64,000 bases of DNA, taken from positions 1,178,001 to 1,242,000 of the forward strand of contig NZ_JACCBB010000001.1 of assembly GCF_013409345.1 (NCBI RefSeq). The letters are read 5' to 3'. Positions within the stretch are counted from its first letter, which is position 1. Each line of letters starts with the position of its first letter. This document shows, one piece after another, positions 8,202-16,282 of the stretch. The DNA is from Kineococcus aurantiacus. Lineage in GTDB: Bacteria > Actinomycetota > Actinomycetes > Actinomycetales > Kineococcaceae. A program made the translations under genes and the position numbers. The notes under the pieces are model-generated. The model searched no databases and had not been told where the DNA came from. It saw only the letters and a list, made by a program, of their open reading frames with translations.

Positions 8202-10595
8202 GTGAGCAACGACCCGGCCGACCAGCACCCGGACCAGCACCAGAGCCTGCTGGCCGCGCTCCGGGGAGCCCCGGCCGGCGCGGCGCTCCCGGCGCCCGGC
8301 CCCGCGCCGGCGACGGTGACCCTCGTGACCCGCACGGCCACCTCGCGGCACCAGGCGGCCGTGGACGCGGCCCTGGCCGGCGGTCCCGTCCTCGTGGACA
8401 CCGGCGCCGGCGGGGAGGGCCCGGTCCTGCTCGCCGGTCTGCTGGCCGCGCTCGCGGCGACGGGCCGGCGCGTGGCCCTGCTGCCCGGCGGCTGCACGGC
8501 CGGGGCCCGCGACGAGCTCACCGGGCTCGGGCTGGGGCACCTGCTGGCCGACACCCCCGAGGACGTCGCCCGCCGCGGGGCGGACCTGCCGCCCGCGGAC
8601 CCCAACCGCTGGCTGACCCTGCTGCGCGACCTCGACACCCGCAACCGCGCGTGGTTCTCCTCCGACGGTCAGGTCCCCAGCCGGTTCGACGCCCTGACAG
8701 GCCTGGCCACCGCGCGCGCCGGGCACGTCCACCCCCCGCTGGTACCGGCGGCCGCGGCGTGGACGGCCGCCGACCGCGACCGCGTCGTCGACCTCCTCCT
8801 GGGCGGCGCCCCCGCCGGCGGGGAGGACCCCCTGGCCGGTGCGGGCGACGAGGAGGTGGCGGCGGCCGCAGGGGACCTGGAGACCCTGCCGGGCCTGCTG
8901 GAGCGGACCGCCGGGTTCGCCGACCGGCTCGTCGGGCTGGGCTGGCGCGCGCCCGCGACCGTGGGCGACCTCGTCCCGGCGCCCGCGCTGCTGGCCCGCG
9001 TGGAGGAGGCCCAGCGCACCTACGTCCCGGCGGCGCTGGTCACCGACCTCGACCAGGCCCGCGCGGTCCTGGCGCGCCAGCCCCGGTCGCTGCTGTCGGC
9101 GGAGGAGCGCGAGCGCCGGCGCGAGCTGAAGCGGCTGTCGGCCCTGCGCCGCGACGGGGGGTCCTTCGGCGCGGCCGACGTGGAGGCGCTGGAGGCGGTG
9201 CAGCGCGCGTGGGCGCAGCACGCGGGCGGGGCCCCGGCGGTGCTGCCGGAGCGCGCGGAGCTGGCCGGTCTGCTGGAGTCGCTGCACGGCGCGGTGCCGC
9301 GGGTCGCGGCGGTCCTGGCGGGCCTGCCGGCCGACGCCTCCGCGCTGGCGGTGGCCGACCTGGGGCCGGTGGCCGAGCGGGTCCGGCGGGCGGCGCGGGC
9401 CGCGCACGCGCGCCGCGAGCGCGCGGCGGTGTCCGCCGAGGGCCTGGAGGACCTGGTGGCCGCCGTGCCGGCCGGGGCCGGCCGGGAGGAGGTCGTGCGG
9501 CTGGTGGAGGCCACGACGTGGCGGGCCGTGGGCCAGGCCCCGGACCCGGGCGGTGTGCCCGTCGACGTCCTGGCCGAGGAGTTCGGCCGCCTGGACGACC
9601 TGCGGCGGGCCCGTGCGGTGCGCGAGCTGCAGCTGGCGCTGTCCGGGGCCCGGGCCCACCCCGTCGTGGTGGGCGGGACCGCCGGTGCGGCGGACGCGCC
9701 CGTGGTGGACGTGCTGGTGGTGGACGTGCTGGTGGTGGACGACGCTCACCGGCTGCCGGCGTCCCGGGTGGCCGAGCTGGCCGCGGGGGTGCGCCAGGTC
9801 GTGCTGCTGGGCGGCGCGGGGGACGGCGGGGCGCTGGAGGGTGGTGCGCTGGAAGGTGGTGCGGCGGACTCGGCCTGGCTCCGGGCGCGGGGGCTGGTGA
9901 CCCCGGTGGACCTGACCCTGCCGCGGGGGCGTTCGGCCCTGCGCGAGGCGGTGGTGGAGGCGCTGCGGGCCGGCGGGGCGGACGTCTCGGCGGCTGGTGA
10001 AGCGGCTGGCAGGGCGGCTGGCGGGGCGGGCAGCGAGGGCGCCGAGCTCGTCGTCTCCGTCGGCGGGGCCCGCCTGCAGCTGGACCTCGAGGACGCGCTG
10101 GCGCCGTGGCGGGTGCAGGACCGCGAGGTCGCGCTGCCCGCGCGGCGGCGCGCCGCCGGGCCGCACCGGGTGCTGCGCGCGGCGGAGTGGTTCACCGACC
10201 ACCGGGGGGCGACGCGGCGGGTGCTGGAGGAGGTCCGCGCGCTGGAGCCGGTCGCGCCGCCGGTGCCCGTCGCGGTCGTCGCGCCCCCGCCGGTGGACTC
10301 GTTCCCGCGGGGTCTGGGCTCGGCCGAGGACGCGCACCGGACGGTGGCGGAGTTCGTGACCGCCCTGGCCGGGGGGAACCCGAACATCGACCAGACGCCG
10401 CCGGCGACGGTCGACGCGGCGGTCGCCCTGGCCTACGCGGACCTGGGGGTGCAGGCCCCGGACGCCGAGGTGCTGGACGCGGCCATGACGTTGCTGACGT
10501 ACCGGCGGCGGGGGGCGAAGGTGCTGCGCGCGTTCAAGGAGTCGGTGCAGCGCAGCAAGAAGAAGATGCGCGGCGCCGGGGTCAAGGTGCCCTGA
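8202..10595 (+). CDS. Large helicase-derived protein with eroded ATPase motifs
   Basis: The protein has 797 aa. It looks derived from a superfamily-1 helicase: a nucleotide-binding-like strand-loop near residue 65 reads VDTGAGGEGP where GPPGTGKS would be expected, and VVDDAHRLP near residue 510 stands where the Walker B DEA motif would be. Both are degenerate, so ATP hydrolysis is unlikely. The middle is an Arg/Ala-rich helical region and the end is basic (RSKKKMRG). Short in-frame repeats occur around residues 500-510 and 545-555. It resembles the protein at 1-1539 in style and in position of the motifs. The role is unknown. Confidence 0.75.
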   Translation: MSNDPADQHPDQHQSLLAALRGAPAGAALPAPGPAPATVTLVTRTATSRHQAAVDAALAGGPVLVDTGAGGEGPVLLAGLLAALAATGRRVALLPGGCTAGARDELTGLGLGHLLADTPEDVARRGADLPPADPNRWLTLLRDLDTRNRAWFSSDGQVPSRFDALTGLATARAGHVHPPLVPAAAAWTAADRDRVVDLLLGGAPAGGEDPLAGAGDEEVAAAAGDLETLPGLLERTAGFADRLVGLGWRAPATVGDLVPAPALLARVEEAQRTYVPAALVTDLDQARAVLARQPRSLLSAEERERRRELKRLSALRRDGGSFGAADVEALEAVQRAWAQHAGGAPAVLPERAELAGLLESLHGAVPRVAAVLAGLPADASALAVADLGPVAERVRRAARAAHARRERAAVSAEGLEDLVAAVPAGAGREEVVRLVEATTWRAVGQAPDPGGVPVDVLAEEFGRLDDLRRARAVRELQLALSGARAHPVVVGGTAGAADAPVVDVLVVDVLVVDDAHRLPASRVAELAAGVRQVVLLGGAGDGGALEGGALEGGAADSAWLRARGLVTPVDLTLPRGRSALREAVVEALRAGGADVSAAGEAAGRAAGGAGSEGAELVVSVGGARLQLDLEDALAPWRVQDREVALPARRRAAGPHRVLRAAEWFTDHRGATRRVLEEVRALEPVAPPVPVAVVAPPPVDSFPRGLGSAEDAHRTVAEFVTALAGGNPNIDQTPPATVDAAVALAYADLGVQAPDAEVLDAAMTLLTYRRRGAKVLRAFKESVQRSKKKMRGAGVKVP

Positions 10596-10792
10596 GGCGC
10601 AGGGGCGCGCCGGCCCGGCACCGCGGTCCGATCGCCGTCCGCAGCGGGGTGGTCACGCTGCGGTCCCGGGCGCTGCGGGGGCGCCGCGACGTCCGGTCCC
10701 GCCGGACGGGTGAGGGGCACCCCCTGGATTAGCCAAACAATTTGCCTCATGCAATGGTGACCGGCGCACGTACCGTCACCTGGAGCTGACCC

Positions 10793-11068
10793 TTGTCCGC
10801 ACGACCCCACTCGTCGCCCGACACGTCCCGTCGCAGCGACGTCCTCTTCGACATCCGCACCGTCATCGGTGGCCTCTTCGCCGTCTACGGGATCGTCTGC
10901 CTCGTCTGGGGCCTCGTCTCGTTCACCGCGGCCGACCGCGCCAAGACCGGTGGCGTCAACCTCAACCTCTGGACCGGCATCGGCATGCTCGCGCTGGCCG
11001 CGGTCTTCATCGGCTGGACGCTGCTGCGCCCGCTGCACCCCGCCGAGCAGCCGGAGGAGGACGCGTGA
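10793..11068 (+). CDS. Small membrane protein with two transmembrane segments
   Basis: The protein has 91 aa. Two hydrophobic helices (about residues 22-46 and 62-80) flank a short polar loop, and the C-terminus is acidic (PAEQPEEDA). The TTG start is preceded by GGAG at proper spacing. It overlaps the sodium:solute symporter gene by GTGA, so it is probably co-translated and may be an accessory subunit, as small membrane partners are known for some symporters. The AT-rich patch upstream (about 10728-10755) is a likely promoter region. Confidence 0.75.
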   Translation: MSARPHSSPDTSRRSDVLFDIRTVIGGLFAVYGIVCLVWGLVSFTAADRAKTGGVNLNLWTGIGMLALAAVFIGWTLLRPLHPAEQPEEDA

Positions 11069-12744
11069 TCGCCCTCGCCGCCGCCGCACCGCAGCGGATC
11101 GACGCCCACCTCGTCGACTACCTGCTCGTCGCGTTCTACTTCCTCATCGTCCTGGGCATCGGCCTCATCGCCCGCCGCAGCGTCTCCTCCAGCCTGGACT
11201 TCCTGCTGTCCGGCCGCAGCCTGCCGGCGTGGGTCACCGGGCTCGCGTTCGTCTCGGCCAACCTCGGCGCCACCGAGCTCCTCGGCCAGGCCGCCAACGG
11301 GGCGCAGTTCGGTGAGCAGGCGTTCCACTACTACTGGATCGGCGCCATCCCCGCGATGGTGTTCCTCGCCCTGGTGATGATGCCGTTCTACTACGGCTCC
11401 AAGGTGCGCTCGGTGCCGGAGTTCCTGGGCCGCCGGTTCGACGCCAAGACCCAGCGCCTGCAGGGCCTGCTGTTCGCCATCGCCTCGGTCCTGCTGGCCG
11501 GGGTGAACCTCTACGCCATGGCCATCGTCGTCAACGCCCTGCTGGGCTGGCCGACGTGGCTGGCGATCGTCGTCGCCGGTGTCATCGTCCTGGCCTACAC
11601 GTTCCTGGGCGGCCTGTCCGCGGCGATCTACAACGAGGTCCTGCAGTTCTTCGTCATCGTCGTGACCATGGTCCCGATCACCCTCGTGGGCCTGCACCGC
11701 GTCGGCGGCTGGGACGGGCTGGTCTCCAAGCTCACCGCGAACGGTGACACGAACATGCTGCAGGCCTTCCCCGGCAGCGACCTCACGGGCATCGGCTCCT
11801 CCATCGGGTCGACGTTCGGGGTGGTCCTCGGCCTCGGGTTCGTCACCAGCTTCGGCTACTGGACGACCAACTTCACCGAGGTCCAGCGCGCGTTCTCGGC
11901 CCGCAACGCCGCTGCGGCGCAGCGGACCCCGCTCATCGCGGCCGTCCCGAAGGTCCTCATCGCGCTCGTCATCATCGTGCCCGGCATGATCGCCGCGGTC
12001 CTCATCCCCGGCATCGAGAACCTCAAGCGGGGGCTGCCGAGCGACGTGACCTACAACGACGCCGTCCCGCTGCTGCTGCGCGAACTGCTGCCCAGCGGTT
12101 TCCTCGGGGTCGCCCTCGCCGGGCTGCTGGCCGCGTTCATGGCGGGCATGGCCGCCAACGTCAGCTCCTTCAACACGGTGTTCACGTACGACCTGTGGCA
12201 GGACTGGCTGCGCCCGGGCCGCGACGACGCCCACTACCTGAAGGTCGGCCGCCTGGTCACCGTCATCGGAACCGCGCTGGCCATCGGCACCGCCTTCATC
12301 GCCGCGGGCTTCTCGAACATCATGGACTACATCCAGACGCTGTTCTCGTTCTTCAACGTCCCGCTGTTCGCGGTGTTCGCGTTCGGACTGTTCTGGAAGA
12401 AGCTCACCGGGTCCGGCGGGTTCTGGGGGCTGCTGTCCGGGACCGTCAGCGCGGTGTTCGTGTTCGTCCTGAACCAGGTCGGCGTGATCTCCCTGTCCGG
12501 CCAGGGGTCCAGCTTTCTCGGCGGCGGCGTCGCGACGGTCGTCGCGGTCCTCATCGGCTGGATGGTCTCCCGCGCCGGCACCCCGCGGCCGGAGGCCGAC
12601 CTGCGCGGCCTGGTCTGGTCGCTCACCCCGGCCGAGGTGCGGGCCGTGCCCCGCGAAGCCGGCTGGTACCGCTCCCCCGCGGTGCTGTCCGTGATCGTCC
12701 TGGTGCTCGCCGTGGCCGGGTACGTGCTGTTCGCGGTCGTCTGA
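11065..12744 (+). CDS. Sodium:solute symporter family transporter
   Basis: The 559-aa integral membrane protein has about 14 hydrophobic segments and belongs to the SSS (SGLT-like) family. Family-like features include FLLSGRSLPAWVTG near residue 50, the SANLGATELLGQ stretch after it, FGYWTTNFTEVQRAF in the middle and GLLAAFMAGMAANVSSFNTVF later. It should import a solute with Na+; the sugar-transporter branch is the nearest match but the substrate is not determinable here. The GTG start overlaps the stop of the small membrane gene. Confidence 0.9.
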   Translation: MIALAAAAPQRIDAHLVDYLLVAFYFLIVLGIGLIARRSVSSSLDFLLSGRSLPAWVTGLAFVSANLGATELLGQAANGAQFGEQAFHYYWIGAIPAMVFLALVMMPFYYGSKVRSVPEFLGRRFDAKTQRLQGLLFAIASVLLAGVNLYAMAIVVNALLGWPTWLAIVVAGVIVLAYTFLGGLSAAIYNEVLQFFVIVVTMVPITLVGLHRVGGWDGLVSKLTANGDTNMLQAFPGSDLTGIGSSIGSTFGVVLGLGFVTSFGYWTTNFTEVQRAFSARNAAAAQRTPLIAAVPKVLIALVIIVPGMIAAVLIPGIENLKRGLPSDVTYNDAVPLLLRELLPSGFLGVALAGLLAAFMAGMAANVSSFNTVFTYDLWQDWLRPGRDDAHYLKVGRLVTVIGTALAIGTAFIAAGFSNIMDYIQTLFSFFNVPLFAVFAFGLFWKKLTGSGGFWGLLSGTVSAVFVFVLNQVGVISLSGQGSSFLGGGVATVVAVLIGWMVSRAGTPRPEADLRGLVWSLTPAEVRAVPREAGWYRSPAVLSVIVLVLAVAGYVLFAVV

Positions 12745-12764
12745 CCGTTCGGCAGGATGGCGCC

Positions 12765-13280
12765 GTGAGCACCGAACCGCTGCGCGTCATGACCGTCTGC
12801 ACCGGCAACATCTGCCGGTCCCCGATGGCCGAGGTGGTCCTGCGGGACCGCCTCGACCGGGTGGGGCTGGCCGACCGGGTCGTCGTGGACTCCTCGGGGA
12901 TCTCCGACGAGGAGCACGGCAACCCGGTCGACCCGCGCGCCGCGTCCGTGCTGCGCGAGCACGGCTACGACGTGCCGGCGCACTCGGCGCACCGCGCCAC
13001 CCGCCAGGAGCTCGCCGGGCGCGACCTGCTGCTGGCCATGACCTCCCGGCACGCGCAGTGGCTGCGCGCGCAGGCCCCCGCCTCGGCGGACGTCCGCATG
13101 TACCGCTCGTTCGACCCCGAAGCCCCCGCCGCCGGGCGCGAGTCCGACCTCGACATCGACGACCCCTGGTACGGGGACCGCTCCGACTTCGAGCGGACCC
13201 TGGAGCAGGTCGAGGCCGCCGCCGACGCGGTCGTGGACCACCTGCGCACCCGCCTGGCCTCCCCCGCGGCCGGGGCCTGA
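12765..13280 (+). CDS. Low-molecular-weight protein-tyrosine phosphatase
   Basis: The protein has 171 aa. The P-loop VCTGNICRSP has its nucleophilic Cys at residue 12 and Arg at 18, and the general-acid motif DPWYGD is near residue 127; both are intact. The enzyme dephosphorylates phosphotyrosine or small phosphoesters in the cytosol, and in actinobacteria family members are also arsenate reductases or secreted effectors. Nothing nearby indicates arsenic. The GTG start is preceded by GCAGGATGG. It lies 20 nt after the symporter gene and could share its transcript. Confidence 0.93.
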   Translation: MSTEPLRVMTVCTGNICRSPMAEVVLRDRLDRVGLADRVVVDSSGISDEEHGNPVDPRAASVLREHGYDVPAHSAHRATRQELAGRDLLLAMTSRHAQWLRAQAPASADVRMYRSFDPEAPAAGRESDLDIDDPWYGDRSDFERTLEQVEAAADAVVDHLRTRLASPAAGA

Positions 13281-13289
13281 CCCCGCGGG

Positions 13290-13781
13290 TCAGAAGAGGC
13301 GGCCGGCGCCCTCGGCGTCGGGCGTCTCCAGGTCCAGCAGGAAGCGCTTGCGCCACAACCCGCCCGCGTACCCCACGAGCGCGCCGTCGTGCCCGACGAC
13401 GCGGTGGCAGGGCACCACGATGGAGATCGGGTTCCGGCCGTTGGCGACCCCGACGGCCTGGGAGTACCCCACCCCGCCGAGGGCCCGCGCGATGTCGCCG
13501 TACGTCGACGTCGCCCCGCAGGGGATGCGGGTCAGGGCGTCCCACACCCGCCGGGCGAAGGCGTCACCGCGCGGGGCCAGCGGCAGGTCGAAGCGGGTGC
13601 GCCGTCCCGCGAAGTACTCCCCCAGCTGCTCGCGGACGTCGTCGAAGGCGGCGTCGTCGCGGTCGGTGAGGGTCTCGCCCGGCCCACCGCGGTGGTCGGC
13701 GAACCACAGACCCGCGATCCCGGCGTCGGTGCGGGCGACCGTCAGGTCCCCCACCGGTGACGGCACGACCGTCCAGCGCAC
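13290..13781 (-). CDS. ogt: Methylated-DNA--protein-cysteine methyltransferase
   Basis: The protein has 163 aa and repairs O6-alkylguanine by irreversible transfer to the Cys of PCHRV, seen near residue 127 within NPISIVVPCHRVVG. The helix-turn-helix segment IPCGATSTYGDIARALG and the C-terminal GYAGGLWRKRFLL motif are present. The GTG start is preceded by GAGAGGGGG. No Ada-type regulatory domain is fused. It is convergent with the phosphatase gene. Confidence 0.93.
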   Translation of the reverse strand: MRWTVVPSPVGDLTVARTDAGIAGLWFADHRGGPGETLTDRDDAAFDDVREQLGEYFAGRRTRFDLPLAPRGDAFARRVWDALTRIPCGATSTYGDIARALGGVGYSQAVGVANGRNPISIVVPCHRVVGHDGALVGYAGGLWRKRFLLDLETPDAEGAGRLF

Positions 13782-13835
13782 GACGGACCCCCTCTCGGTA
13801 CGGTGCCCAGGATCGCACCCACCAGGAGGACACCC

Positions 13836-14240
13836 GTGCCCAAGCCCCCGCTGACCCCCGACGCCGCCGAGCTGCTCGCGAAGCCGAACCCGGCCGTCAT
13901 GGCGACGATCCACCCCGACGGCCACCCCGTGACGGTCGCGACGTGGTACCTGTTCGAGGAGGGCCGGCTGGTGCTGAACCTCGACGCGACGCGGGCCCGG
14001 CTGCGCCACCTGCGCGCCAACCCGGCCGTCTCCCTCACCGCGCTGGCCGAGGGCGACTGGTACACGCACGTCAGCGTGCAGGGCCGAGTCGTGGAGATCC
14101 GCGACGACGAGGGGCTGGCCGACATCGACCGCGTCTCCCGGCACTACACGGGGAAGCCCTACCCCAACCGCGAGTCGCCCCGCGTGACGGTCGTCGTGGA
14201 GGTCGAGCACTGGCACGGCTGGGGCGCGGTCTCCCGGTAG
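13836..14240 (+). CDS. PPOX-class (likely F420-dependent) split-barrel oxidoreductase
   Basis: The protein has 134 aa. The sequence NPAVMATIHPDGHPVTVATWYLFEEGRL is the typical N-terminal strand pair of the pyridoxamine-5'-phosphate-oxidase-like split barrel, followed by RLRHLRANPAVSLTAL. Actinobacterial members of this length usually bind F420 rather than FMN, but the cofactor cannot be proven here. The GTG start follows AGGAGGA. Confidence 0.8.
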   Translation: MPKPPLTPDAAELLAKPNPAVMATIHPDGHPVTVATWYLFEEGRLVLNLDATRARLRHLRANPAVSLTALAEGDWYTHVSVQGRVVEIRDDEGLADIDRVSRHYTGKPYPNRESPRVTVVVEVEHWHGWGAVSR

Positions 14241-14244
14241 GACC

Positions 14245-14685
14245 TCAGGGCGCCAGGTCCTCGACGACCCCCGCGACGCGCCGGGCGCGGGTCGCCTCGG
14301 CCTTGGCGCCCTCGACAGCGCTCACGTGCGCCTTGCGGCGCGAGGGCGCCAGCGCGTCGAAGCGCGCCCGCAGGCCCGCCGTCTCCAGCGCGGACGCCAG
14401 GTCGGCGGACACCTCGACCTCCCGCGGGGCCGTGTCGAGGTCGAGGACGACGACCAGCTCGTCGCCCGCGGCGACACCAGACGCGGCCCGCACCTCGGCG
14501 CTGACCGGGACGAGCGCCCGGCCGCCCACCGCCCCCACCGTCGTGCGGTAGGTGTGCCCGGCGAAGGTCACGGTCACGGCGGGCCGCTTGCCGCCGCCGA
14601 GCCGTTCCAGCACGTCCGCCGGCAGCTCCAGTCCCGTGGCCGTCCTGCCGTGCAGCTCCAGGGTGGCCGTGAACTCGACCGCCAC
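14245..14685 (-). CDS. YdeI/OmpD-associated-type protein with DUF1905 domain
   Basis: The protein has 146 aa. The N-terminal part (FTATLELHGRTATGLELPADVLERLG) matches the DUF1905 beta-barrel. The C-terminal part (ALETAGLRARFDALAPSRRKAHVSAVEGAK) matches the YdeI-type helical domain seen in bacteriocin-protection-like proteins. It is probably cytosolic; the molecular role is unknown. It starts with GTG and lies 19 nt upstream of mqo, which is read the same way in a separate unit. Confidence 0.8.
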   Translation of the reverse strand: MAVEFTATLELHGRTATGLELPADVLERLGGGKRPAVTVTFAGHTYRTTVGAVGGRALVPVSAEVRAASGVAAGDELVVVLDLDTAPREVEVSADLASALETAGLRARFDALAPSRRKAHVSAVEGAKAEATRARRVAGVVEDLAP

Positions 14686-14704
14686 CGGACCCGCCCCCCG
14701 TGCC

Positions 14705-16177
14705 TCAGGCCGCCAGCTTCAGGACGCCGGCGGTTCGGTCCAGCGTCGACCGCAGCAGCTCCGGGTCGTCCGACAGCTTCGTCCCGTACGAGGGGACCAT
14801 GGTCCTCAGGCGGTCGCCCCAGGCGTCCTGGTGGGCCGGGAAGCACTGCGCGAGGAGGCGCAGCATGACGTCGACGGCCGTCGAGGCCCCCGGCGAGGCC
14901 CCCAGCAGGGCCGCGACGGAACCGTCCGCGGCGTGCACGAGCTCGGTGCCGAACTGCAGCACGCCGCCGCGCGGGCCCTTCTTGATGACCTGCACGCGCT
15001 GCCCGGCGGTGAGCAGCTCCCAGTCCTGCGCGCGGGCGTCGGGGTAGAACACCCGCAGCGCCTCCAGGCGCTGGTCCATCGACTGGACGATCTGCTTGCC
15101 CAGGTACGTCATGAGGGAGACGTTGTCCCGGGCGACGGCCAGCATCGGCAGCAGGTTGTGCGGCCGCACCGACAGCGGCAGGTCCAGGAACGAGCCCTGC
15201 TTGAGGAACTTCGGCGAGAACCCGGCGTAGGGCCCGAACATCAGCGCCTTCGTGCCGTGCGAGTACCGGGTGTCCAGGTGCGGGACGGACATCGGCGGCG
15301 CACCGACCTCGGCCTGGCCGTAGACCTTCGCGGCGTGCCGCTCGACGACCTCGGGGTTGGTGCAGCGCAGCCACTGCCCGCTCACGGGGAAACCGCCGAA
15401 GCCCTCACCCTCGGGGATGCCGCTGCGCTGCAGCAGGTGCAGGGCACCGCCCCCGGAGCCCACGAAGACGAAGGGCGTCGCGACGGCGAAGTCGCCCCCG
15501 GAGCTCTCCCCCACGACCGTCCAGCCCGACCCGCGGCGGCGCAGGTCCTTGACGGTGTGGCCGGTGAGCAGCTCGACGCCGTTCCCGGCCGCGCCCGCGA
15601 ACAGCTGCCGGGTGAGGGAGCCGAAGTCGACGTCGGTGCCGTTGAGCGAGCGCGTCGCCGCGGCCTTCTCCGACCGGTCGCGCCCGGCCTCCAGCAGCGG
15701 GGCCCAGTCCGCGATCCGCGCGTGGTCGTCGGCCCACTCCATCTCGGAGAACAGGGGGTGCTGCGACAGCGCCTCGAAGCGGGCGCGGAGGAACTCCACG
15801 TCCCCGCCGCGGACGAAGCTCATGTGCGGGACGGCGTTGATGAAGTCCCCCGGCGAGGCCAGGACGCCCTTCTCCACCTGGTGCGCCCAGAACTGCCGGC
15901 TGGCCTGGAACTGCTCGTTGATCGCGACGGCCTTGGCGATGTCGACCGTGCCGTCGGCGCGCGCGGGGGTGTAGTTCAGCTCGCACAGGGCGGAGTGGCC
16001 CGTCCCGGCGTTGTTCCACATGTCCGAGCTCTCGGCACCCACGGTGTCGAGCTTCTCCAGGACCAGGATGGACCAGTCCGGCTCCAGCTCGGCGAGCATG
16101 GCCGCGAGCGTGGCGCTCATGACGCCGCCCCCGATGAGAACTGCGTCGTAGCGGTTCGCTGCGGGCACCGGACTCAC
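14705..16177 (-). CDS. mqo: Malate:quinone oxidoreductase
   Basis: The protein has 490 aa, the usual length. It is a peripheral membrane FAD enzyme that oxidises malate to oxaloacetate and passes electrons to quinone in the TCA cycle. The N-terminal dinucleotide fold DAVLIGGGVMSATLA, the motif SDMWNNAGTGHSALCELNYTP and the C-terminal GASPGASTAVDVML are diagnostic. No disruption is seen. It sits alone with a short upstream region of about 100 nt. Confidence 0.96.
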   Translation of the reverse strand: MSPVPAANRYDAVLIGGGVMSATLAAMLAELEPDWSILVLEKLDTVGAESSDMWNNAGTGHSALCELNYTPARADGTVDIAKAVAINEQFQASRQFWAHQVEKGVLASPGDFINAVPHMSFVRGGDVEFLRARFEALSQHPLFSEMEWADDHARIADWAPLLEAGRDRSEKAAATRSLNGTDVDFGSLTRQLFAGAAGNGVELLTGHTVKDLRRRGSGWTVVGESSGGDFAVATPFVFVGSGGGALHLLQRSGIPEGEGFGGFPVSGQWLRCTNPEVVERHAAKVYGQAEVGAPPMSVPHLDTRYSHGTKALMFGPYAGFSPKFLKQGSFLDLPLSVRPHNLLPMLAVARDNVSLMTYLGKQIVQSMDQRLEALRVFYPDARAQDWELLTAGQRVQVIKKGPRGGVLQFGTELVHAADGSVAALLGASPGASTAVDVMLRLLAQCFPAHQDAWGDRLRTMVPSYGTKLSDDPELLRSTLDRTAGVLKLAA

Positions 16178-16282
16178 CCTCGTTCGTCGTTGATCTGCGG
16201 ACCCTGGAAGGTTACGACCTGGACGCGTCGGGGCACCGCCCGGGAGGCCGGACGGTGCCCCACCTCACACGTGAGCTGCGTC

